NCBI GenBank assembly: GCA_012845835.1
Contig: JABAKD010000023.1
Span: 6,771,147-6,835,146, forward strand
Reading direction: 5' to 3'
Source: Undaria pinnatifida
Taxonomy: Eukaryota > Sar > Phaeophyceae > Laminariales > Alariaceae
Length of the DNA: 64,000 nt
In this document: piece by piece, positions 57,290-64,000 of the stretch
How the letters are laid out: each line of letters opens with the position of its first letter
Numbering within the stretch: the stretch's first letter is position 1
The notes under the pieces: model-generated
Seen by the model: the letters and a program-made list of their open reading frames with translations, nothing else
What the model was told of the DNA's origin: nothing
The model's database searches: none
Position numbers and translations under genes: made by a program

Positions 57290-57440
57290 CCGACTATCTC
57301 ACGGCGCTTCGCGCTTGGCACACGCAGCGCCTACCTGGTCGATGACTACCCGACGTTCTCCGTCCCGGTCTTGTGCGGATGCGAGGTTATATGGTCATAC
57401 GGCTACGGCCATGCATGAAATAAGTACCCCCCCCCCCCCT
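57290..57440 (+). mobile_element. Second C-tailed LINE-like family, 3' end
   Basis: Plus-strand copy ending CATGCATGAAATAAGTAC then a run of 13 C. It lies in the intron immediately beyond the donor of exon 3 of the HECT gene. Confidence 0.6.
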
Positions 57441-57478
57441 TCCCCCTCCTCTACCCTCCGTCCCAAACCCCCTCTCAC

Positions 57479-57742
57479 CAGTTTCATTACGCCGTGCCTA
57501 GCAAATATCTCTCTGTAGTAATCCCTCTCCCCGCGAAAGATCCTTTCGAAACGCCTGTCGCGCACCCAGTTGGAAATCCTACTGCTGGAAACCCTTGATA
57601 AGTCGGTAGCACTCCTAGGGGATAGAGGACGGGGTTGGGGTCTCAAAACCGCCTTGGCCACGCAAAGAGCTTCCGCTCTCAAAACCGGGTCGTTCTTGGA
57701 AAGGAGTCGGTAAAGTGCCGCCGCTAAATCGTGCGTGAGTGT
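57479..57742 (-). CDS. UPL3-like: UPL3/TRIP12-like HECT E3 ligase, exon 3 (last armadillo-like segment)
   Basis: An 88-codon exon, phase 0 to 0. Acceptor CCTCCTCAG| follows a ~230-bp C/T-rich tract (57745-57975) that would serve as an unusually long polypyrimidine tract; donor CTG|GTGAGA. It begins TLTHDLAAALYRLLSKNDP, continues LRAEALCVAKAVL, carries a basic Ser/Arg insert, and ends with YYREIFARHGVMKL. The order of L-A-x-x-L-x-x-K-D-P, a helix, then F-x-x-x-(F/Y)-x-R-x-G-V matches the segment that closes the armadillo region of UPL3/TRIP12 (family knowledge). The ~30-residue insert between the helix and the F-x-R-x-G-V motif is longer than in plants or animals. This is one of the three best family matches in the window. 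Confidence 0.8.
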
Positions 57743-57976
57743 CTGAGGAGGCGTTGTAGGCGGGGAGGGAGAGGGTACAGGAGAAAGACGGGGAGTAGGG
57801 GCGGGGGAGGGAGAGAGGAGGTAGGAGAGGGGAGGAGAGGGGGGGAGGGGGAGGGGCAGGAGAGGAATGGGGAGGGGGAACGCGGAGAGGGGGAAGGACA
57901 GGCATGGCGAGGGGGGGGGGAGATAAGACGGATGCGGTTGGGCGAGCAGGTGGGGGTGAATGGGCGTATTGCTTAC

Positions 57977-58003
57977 CTGGTGCCACGTATGGCAGAGGTC
58001 CCT
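57977..58003 (-). CDS. UPL3-like: Possible 27-nt microexon of the HECT ligase gene
   Basis: A 27-nt stretch lies between a TATAG| acceptor and a very good CAG|GTAAGC donor. In phase 0 it reads RDLCHTWHQ and would join LFRK of the previous exon to TLTHDLAAAL of the next with no frame change; an in-frame stop lies directly upstream of the acceptor, as expected for an exon start. Its acceptor falls at the edge of a short TTAA-bounded repeat (58017-58100). It fits the expected spacing between two armadillo-type segments, but nine residues prove little. Confidence 0.4.
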
Positions 58004-58014
58004 CTATAGCGCCG

Positions 58015-58100
58015 GTTAACCCTTTTAGCGCCGCAGTACCGATAGGGGACAACACACTTGAAGTTAGACTAGGATGATTTTAGGAGTTGGAAACGGGTTA
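58015..58100. mobile_element. Short TTAA MITE, CCCATTT type
   Basis: TTAACCCTTTTAGCGCCGCA ... GGAGTTGGAAACGGGTTAA, same family as 33549-33632. Its left TTAA borders the acceptor of the proposed 27-nt microexon. Confidence 0.75.
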
Positions 58101-58864
58101 AGCAGTGCCGGTTGCCCGCCATAGTGCCTGCGAAATCGTTGTGGTACATATGGGAACAACCCCTAGTGGCGGTACGCGGAGTAGTGCCAGTGGCCGATAT
58201 AGTGCAGGTATACTTCCGGCCGGAAGATGGCGGCGATACAGAGAGGACTACTACTGCTGTACCAGCCCGACATGATAAACGATGTGTCGTTACGGTACGT
58301 GTTTAACACATTGCTGTTAACACTGGCGAATCATAGCAGCTTGCTGCCCTTGGGATGGAGTACGTGTAGTAGAGTACGTGTAGTAGCCAACATTATCACA
58401 ACTTTTCTGTTGTTTCTGTTGTTCGCCCTCCCAACTTCCGAGGCACAAACGAGCGGCCGATGTATCACGCACCTTGCAAAGATGAGTATCGACCCTAAAC
58501 TTATCGAACTCACAGCTGACGTGTTTAGAAGATTGTTCTACAAAGATACCAGTTCGATACGCAAAAAAAAAACACCCAACGTACTTTCGTATAAGCTCGA
58601 TATGGAAATGAGGCCATGCGGTACAGCTACAAAAAACCCATAAACAGACTCACTGAAAATACCAACCCCATGCAGATAGATCAAATGATCGAAACATCCA
58701 TTGGTTGACCCGGGGATGCTCACTCATCATCCCCTCCCTAAAATCTCGGAGTTTCGCACATTTTTCAAGCATTGTTCAAATCGAGCTTTTATTTATTGCC
58801 GGACTGGTACGTGGTTATACTAAAAAATAAAATAAAATAAAATTGCTCCGGAAGGATAAAACGG

Positions 58865-59528
58865 TAGAGCTGGGAGTCGCACGACTTAAGTCGCCAAGTT
58901 TTTATTAGTCGAACTAATAGTTAGTCGTTTCAAGGAGGTGCCGACTATCCGACTGATAGGGTTTTCATATTGGTGGGAAGGAATGTTAAATGCGGGATAT
59001 ATCTTCCTGTATTCGGGCGGGGTCCCCTCGGCCGGGGAGGGGGGGGGGGGGGGTTGGTGTTGCCTGGCTTCGCTCGCCTGGTTCAAGTTGGCAAGTCGGT
59101 GGCCATCAGCTGGTTTAGCCAGCTGACTTGCCGGCTGAAGTCACTTAGGTAACTGCACCTACCGAGTAGATATATAAAAAAAACTTCTACTAAACACGTC
59201 AGCTGTGAGTTCGATCAATTTAAGGGTCGATACCCATCTTTGCGAGCTTCGTGATACATCGCCCGCTCGTCTGTACAGATGTAAAAACTGAACCTCACCT
59301 CGCGTGATACGAACAGAAGAGACGCGTACAACGGTAATATAACATACCACAGCTCATCTGCCAACAAAGCCAAGCTTTGTGCGCGCCGTATCATGTGTTT
59401 CCTCATCCCCCCTCTTCGCTCTTCTCCATGTCGTCAAATAACGAATTCCGATACCCGTACCGTCCCGCCGATATGTATTATCCTTTGCTCTTCTTAATAG
59501 CCGTGAAAGCCTGCCGAGTCACAGCTCT
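58865..59528. mobile_element. TIR element, GAGCTGTGAGTCGG family
   Basis: Left end GAGCTGGGAGTCGCACGACT, right end GCCTGCCGAGTCACAGCTCT. Carries the shared TGCCGACTATCCGACT and CAAGTCGG-GGCCATCAGCTGG segments and a copy of the ~70-bp TGAGTATCGACC-type repeat (59195-59270, reverse). Confidence 0.6.
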
Positions 59529-59682
59529 TGAAAATGATCGCGGCAACACCCCCGCTACACTATGTCTATTCCTAAGGTGCTGTCAAAGGAGACCGCCAAA
59601 GGGACAACACTTTGGCGGTCTCTTCTTGAAAGCACACTAGGGGTATGTATGATATAGCGGTCCTGTTGTCAATATCATTTTA

Positions 59683-59970
59683 TAGAGCCGTGAGTCGGCG
59701 GGATTTCACGACCAATAACTAATCGGTAGCGCCTCTTGCCAATTAGCTGACATTGGACGGCAAATCGGTTGGCAAAACCAGCTGATGACCAGCCGACTTG
59801 CCGACTTAAGTCAGGCGAGCGAAGCCAGGCGGATCACCCCTCCCCCTGCCGAGGGAACCCCGCCCAAAAAAGGAACATGTATCCAGTATTTAACATTCCG
59901 TCCTACAACTATGAAAACCCAATAAGTCGGATTATCGGCACCTTCTGGACCAATAACTAGTTGCCGCCTA
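59683..59970. mobile_element. TIR element, GAGCTGTGAGTCGG family, partial
   Basis: Begins AGAGCCGTGAGTCGGCGGGA and closely follows the copy at 33784 for about 270 bp; the far end is missing. Confidence 0.55.
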
Positions 59971-60059
59971 CTAACTAGTTGGCCTATACGTAAGGAAATC
60001 TAAAGAGTACATTGCGGGACCGATGCAAAACCTAAGGCCAACGTGAACACCAACAGCAA

Positions 60060-60092
<33 letters not shown>

Positions 60093-60144
60093 GACAACAA
60101 CAGCAACAGCAGCAACAAAAACAATAGTTCAGTTTGTTCAGTAC

Positions 60145-60330
60145 CTTCCGGAAGAGGCATCGGGGGCAGTTCTCCCGGAGCGACAAAAGAGCTGTTGAAG
60201 CCAAGCGAACGCCCTCTGGGGGCGAGACCGCCGACGGGATGAGGCGCAGAAGGGGCGATAGAAGCTCCCCGGAAAATTCCTGGAAAAGTCCGGGGTCTTG
60301 CCCGTACACATGGCGTAGCTGCACTAAAAC
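60145..60330 (-). CDS. UPL3-like: UPL3/TRIP12-like HECT E3 ligase, exon 2 (armadillo-like repeat)
   Basis: A 62-codon exon, phase 0 to 0, with acceptor CCGTAACAG| and donor CGGAAG|GTACTG. It reads VLVQLRHVYGQDPGLFQEFS, then GELLSPLLRLIPSAV, then helix-like VRLASTALLSLRENCPRCLF. The pattern of a small loop, D-P-x-L-(L/F)-x-x-F, then L-L-P-x-L-x-x-(I/V)-Y/P-S-x-V and a helix is the armadillo-like segment of UPL3 and TRIP12 (recalled, not searched). In that family the repeats form the substrate-recruiting scaffold of a ubiquitin ligase acting in nucleus and cytosol. Downstream of the donor lies a CAA/CAG-type run (about 60057-60125) inside the intron. The coding call rests on exact splice ends plus the family pattern; the exact partner repeats lie outside the window. 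Confidence 0.78.
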
Positions 60331-60658
60331 CTGTTACGGCGAAAGACAACGAAAACGAAACACGGCAAAAAGAAACGAGGCGCAAAAAAAAAAAAGGTCT
60401 TGATACGTGGGGGAAACGTAGACATCAACACGAAAAAAAAAGAAACAAAAAGCAACTGCGTCGAAGCCTGATATCGCAAAAAAAACAAACGTAAACAGCG
60501 TCGGAAACAAATTGCACACGTATCGTGCAAAAAAAAATACAACTAAAACGACACATATTTTCGACAGCAAATGAAAGTGACTGCACAATCATAAACAAAC
60601 ACCGGCACCACCACCATCACGAACCAAAAACAACAGCAACAACAACAAACAACCGTAC

Positions 60659-60795
60659 CTGGCCGTCCGGCGGAACACTCTCAGAATTTTCTTCCGCCTC
60701 CTCCTCCGCCTCCACCTCTTCCTCCTCCATTTCTTCTTCTTCCTCTTCCTCCTCCTCTAGCTCATGGTTCCCTTCTGCATCGGGGTTTCTACCGC
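60659..60795 (-). CDS. UPL3-like: UPL3/TRIP12-like HECT E3 ligase, exon 1 of those in window (acidic linker)
   Basis: Rightmost exon I can place in the giant minus-strand gene. The acceptor follows a TCGCAG and the donor is CAG|GTACGG. The frame opens GRNPDAEGNHELEEEEEE, runs through a long Glu tract, and ends ENSESVPPDGQ in phase 0. The next exon starts in phase 0, so the join is clean. Acidic low-complexity linkers sit between armadillo repeats in UPL3-type ligases, but this exon has no diagnostic residues of its own; it is assigned by splice sites, strand and phase. The first codon is completed from an exon I could not find to the right, so the protein N-terminus lies outside the window or in unrecognised exons beyond 60.8 kb. 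Confidence 0.6.
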
Positions 60796-61004
60796 CTGCG
60801 AAGGCATTGATGACGGGTAAGAAGGGGGGTCGCGTTCTAGGTATAGGAAAAACTCAACGGCTTTTCACGGGCCATGACCCGTCCCGGGGGTAGTGTTCGG
60901 AGGCTGAAAAAAAGAGCGGGTCGAGTCGGGTAGGGTCAGAAGATTGTTGGATTCTCAAGGATCGGGTCTGGTCTGGTCTGGTCTGGTCTGGTCTGGTCTG
61001 GTCT

Positions 61005-61130
61005 GGTCGGGTCGGGTCGGGTCGGGTCGGGTCGGGTCGGGTCGGGTCGGGTCGGGTCGGGTCGGGTCGGGTCGGGTCGGGTCGGGTCGGGTCGGGTCGG
61101 GTCGGGTCGGGTCGGGTCGGGTCGGGTCAA
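61005..61130. repeat. (GGGTC)n microsatellite with (GGTCT)n start
   Basis: GGTCT x8 (60966-61005) grading into GGGTC x24. Followed by a degenerate GACCCGTCAAAAGTGACCCG array to about 61620. Confidence 0.93.
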
Positions 61131-61149
61131 GCGGTTTTCTAATCTCACA

Positions 61150-61620
61150 GGTCGGGTCGGATCACCCTGACCAGACCTGACCCGTCAAAAGTGACCCGAT
61201 TTGATCCGCCAAAGGCGACGCGGCCTGATCCGTCAGAGGTGACGCGGCCTGATCCGTCAAAAGTGACCCGACCTGACCCGCTGAAAGTGACCCGACCTGA
61301 CCCGTCGAGAAGGATCCGATATGGCCTGTCAAAAGACCCGACCTGGCCCGTTAAATGAGACTCGACCTGACCCGTCAGAAATGATCGGACCGGGCCTGTC
61401 AAAAAGACCCAGCAAAAGTGACCAGGTCTGACCTGACCCGTCAATAGTGTCCCGATCTTTCCCGACAATAGTGATCCGACCTGTCACATCAAAAGTGACC
61501 ATACCTGACCCGTCAAAAAAGACCCGACCTGATTCGTCAAACGTGCCCCGACTTGGACCTGACCTGACCCGTTAAAAATGACTCGACCTGAGCCGTCAAA
61601 CGTGACCCGACAGCATGCAC
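61150..61620. repeat. Degenerate ~26-bp array, GACCCGTCAAAAGTGACCCGAC type
   Basis: At least 15 diverged units with period 24-31 bp. Reads as a mutated GACCCG repeat; no gene seen. Confidence 0.8.
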
Positions 61621-61674
61621 TGGGTGAAACTTGAAGCCACGGCCTTCACGTTAGTAAGGACGGGATTCACCTAC

Positions 61675-62104
61675 TTGACCCCTTCAGAACCCCCAAATCC
61701 TTCCCTCTACTAAATCCAAGTAAATTTGTCCCCAAAAACGGTTCCCAGTAGCGAAGGCGTTAACCCCTTTAGAGCCCAAAAATCCCTCCCTAAACTAGCT
61801 TCAAGTAAATTGATCTCCAAACAGGGTTTCCAGTAGTGAAGGCGGTAACCCCTCTAGAGCCCAAAAGTCTTTCCCTATACCAACTTGAAGTAATTTTTTC
61901 CCCCGAGGTTTCCAGTAGTTAAGGCGTTAACCCCTATAGAGCCCAAAAATCCCTCCCTGTACTACCTTCAAATAAATTTGTCCCCAAACAAGGGTTTCCA
62001 GTAGTGAAGGCGTTATAACCCCTTCAGAGCCCAAAAATATCTCCCTATACTAACTTCAAGTAATTTTGTCACCCAAAAGGGTCTCCAGTAGCGAAGGCGT
62101 TAAT
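61675..62104. repeat. Array of five MITE copies
   Basis: Head-to-tail copies sharing GTTAACCCC-type junctions at about 61760, 61847, 61928 and 62010. Confidence 0.85.
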
Positions 62105-62107
62105 TGA

Positions 62108-62275
62108 GAGCTAAGTCGGCACGACTTAAGTCACCAACAAGTTACTACTTAAGTCGGCAAGTCGGCTGGCCATGAGCTGGTTTCGTCAGCCGGCTTTACG
62201 ACAAAGGCAACTTTGTCAGCCAACGGCGCCTACCGGTTAGCTACGAGGTCGTCAACGCCTGCCGACTCACACCTC
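62108..62275. mobile_element. Short TIR element, GAGCTGTGAGTCGG family
   Basis: A 168-bp internally deleted copy: GAGCTAAGTCGGCACGACTT at the left and GCCTGCCGACTCACACCTCC at the right. The left end abuts the last MITE of the 61.7-62.1 kb array. Confidence 0.55.
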
Positions 62276-62740
62276 CACCTGCTTCTCCATCAGGGACGGA
62301 CGGATGGCACGATACACGTATCACAGCGCTTTGTGCTTACTGAATGCCTGGGCTCCTCAACCCATTTCTAACTCTTAAGCATTTGTTACTCTCAACTTTT
62401 TCTTCTCCAAATCAGATTTTTCGGCTTGGTACTTGAACTCCTAAAATGATTCTACTCTTAACTTCTTTTTTTATCCAAATCAGTTTTTCCGGCTTGGTAC
62501 TAACGGCCCCATCATGTAAACGAGCTTGGAAAAAAAAACAAAAAAAAAAAACAGGGGAACAAACTTCTACCGCAAGATGCTAGCTGGCTAATACAGCCCA
62601 GAGCCGGATTTCGGGCTTCTCGTGGGAGGAAGGAGAGCCGGTACCGCACGAGACACGCCTCCTCAAACCCATGAAAAAAAAAACCAACGCTTACGATTGT
62701 ATCTGGCCTATAGAGGAGGCGTGCTATAATAGAGAGAGCA

Positions 62741-62771
<31 letters not shown>

Positions 62772-62798
62772 TGTTTTCTGGATGACGAGAGCTCCTTC

Positions 62799-63025
62799 AG
62801 AGCCACCCCAGGGTACGAAGTTTATCAAGCGAGGAACGACCGGCTAGTCCGATACTATTACGAGCATATACTTCGACGTACGTATCTAGCGCTTTCCGGC
62901 GAACCTAACTATGACGTCATGGGCACTTCCATCGGCGAGATACGCTCTGACACCCATTACGTAGTTTACCTTTGGGACAGAGGACAGAGAAGTACCTGTT
63001 TTAGGACTAAAGAGCATAGGCGTGT
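62799..63025 (+). pseudogene. Possible captured coding fragment, unknown
   Basis: Open plus frame: RATPGYEVYQARNDRLVRYY, YEHILRRTYLALSGEPNYDV, MGTSIGEIRSDTHYVVYLWD, RGQRSTCFRTKEHR. The composition looks like real protein. It begins right after TGACGAGAGCTCCTTCAG, where a CGTGCTACGATAGAGGT-family element is cut off. I do not recognise the family and see no complete gene. Confidence 0.35.
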
Positions 63026-63304
63026 GTGTTTGTGTTGTGTGTTGGTTGAGGTCGGGTTGCGCGAAACAAACGCCTTCCAAGTCATGTTTTCGGGTGAGAT
63101 ATTGAGATAGCTCCTCAAGTTATGAACTCGGAAAATTCTTAAGAATCTGCTGCACACCCCAAACGCGGGATGACTCTTCGCCCGAATTCGCCGGAATGAC
63201 ACCATGCACAAGTTTTCGCTAGTGAGTAGGCCATGGGCTTCGTTTATCCGTTTGCTCGGGATTACTTCATGCGGCCGACGCTGCCATCAAGCAACTATTT
63301 TTTC

Positions 63305-63437
63305 GGTCATTTTTCTTTCGTTTCATGTCCTGTACCGTAACAAGACGCGTGCTACGATTCTAGAGGTACGGTTCGGCAATTTTTTTCGTTTTATGTCCTG
63401 TACCGTAACAAGACGCGTGCTACGATTCTAGAGGTAT
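63305..63437. repeat. 75-bp tandem duplication
   Basis: ATGTCCTGTACCGTAACAAG and CGTGCTACGATTCTAGAGGT occur twice, starting near 63327 and 63395. Confidence 0.88.
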
Positions 63438-63644
63438 GGTATACCATTTTTTGGCGATACTACCTTCTGACCGACGAGGCCCCTTCACCCAAAATCGTCG
63501 GAAAACGTCTGGGGGTTTTTGCAAAACGATTGGATTGTTATTTTTATTTTTTTCAAAATCACCTCATCGGGTTGCATTTTTTTTTTTTTTAAGTCAGATG
63601 TTGGGTGAGGTGTAGAGCTCTTCTTCAAGCCACCAACCACCCTT

Positions 63645-63735
63645 AACGCCTTTTACCACTGGAAACCCTTTTGGGGGACAAATTTACTTCAAGTTAGTAT
63701 GGGGAGGGGTTTTCGGGCTCTAAAGGAGTTAAGTC
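63645..63735. mobile_element. TTAA-flanked MITE
   Basis: Minus-oriented copy TTAACGCCTTTTACCACTGG ... GGGCTCTAAAGGAGTTAA. Confidence 0.8.
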
Positions 63736-63799
63736 GAAAAAGAGCCGGTGAAAAGAGCCAGTGCACCACCTCTACCGTACCACAGGAAGACCGCTGTTC

Positions 63800-64000
63800 G
63801 TCTACAGGAGGGGTCCCTCAATACGGCAGTCTGAGTAAGGCGGTATCCCCATAAAAGGCGGTCAAAATCGCTTGAGTACATCAGAGGTTCCCCAATAAGG
63901 CGGTCTAAGTAAGGCGGTATCCCGATACAAGGCGGTCGATATATTGCTTGTGAGCACAGGAGGGGTCCCGCAATAAGGCGGTCTGAGCAAGGCGGTATCC
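63800..64000. repeat. ~76-bp tandem repeat at the right edge (three units, continues)
   Basis: CAGGAGGGGTCCC / CAGAGGTTCCC / CAGGAGGGGTCCC at 63805, 63881 and 63956, each followed by CAATAAGGCGGTCTGAGTAA and GGCGGTATCCC-type sequence. Runs off the window. Confidence 0.88.

Overview
This window looks like nuclear DNA of a brown alga (Phaeophyceae) or a close stramenopile relative. That assignment rests on the general look of the sequence (GC-rich exons of Ser/Gly/Ala/Gln tracts, long repeat-packed introns) and on a LINE 3' end whose C-terminal protein I recall from Ectocarpus-type genomes. It is from memory and unverified. No bacterial-style operons, rRNA, tRNA or CRISPR were found.

The main result is that most of the window appears to be one very large minus-strand gene. 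Reading right to left I can place about 17 exons (60.8 kb down to 1.4 kb). Together they give about 13.3 kb of coding sequence (about 4,400 residues), and neither end of the gene is in the window. Almost every exon has a 3' GT donor, usually GTGAG, and an AG acceptor, and codon phase is continuous at nearly every junction. Short conserved islands between low-complexity stretches match, in the right order, the TRIP12/UPL3/UFD4 family of HECT E3 ubiquitin ligases: the armadillo-like block (60.3-57.5 kb), the T-F-E-x-x-x-S-G-V block (55.1 kb), the R-P-F-x-V-R-L ... P-L block (46.4-45.4 kb), the pre-HECT helices (12.1 kb), the C-S-G-S-L-P-S-W block (7.3 kb) and the first helix of the HECT N-lobe (3.7 kb). 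A Tudor-like segment, not expected in this family, is assembled across one splice junction (36.8 / 32.8 kb). The rest of the HECT domain, with its catalytic cysteine, would lie left of position 1.

The introns are crowded with mobile DNA: about 45 copies of an ~86-bp TTAA-flanked MITE (piggyBac-like target site, shown by empty-site comparison), a ~260-330-bp TIR family, a GAGCTGTGAGTCGG-ended TIR family, a 1.1-kb transposon with ~97-bp TIRs and a decayed reading frame (43.2-44.3 kb), a 1.2-kb structure bounded by 20-bp inverted repeats and filled by 42-bp repeats (50.2-51.5 kb), 3' ends of two LINE-like families that finish in poly(C), a SINE-like poly(A) element, an LTR-like insertion in a microsatellite, and many minisatellites.

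Nested on the plus strand in the 17.7-26.5 kb intron is a small multi-exon gene (about 23.15-25.6 kb) for a Cys-rich protein I do not recognise. Everything here is read by eye; exon ends inside low-complexity sequence are the weakest part.
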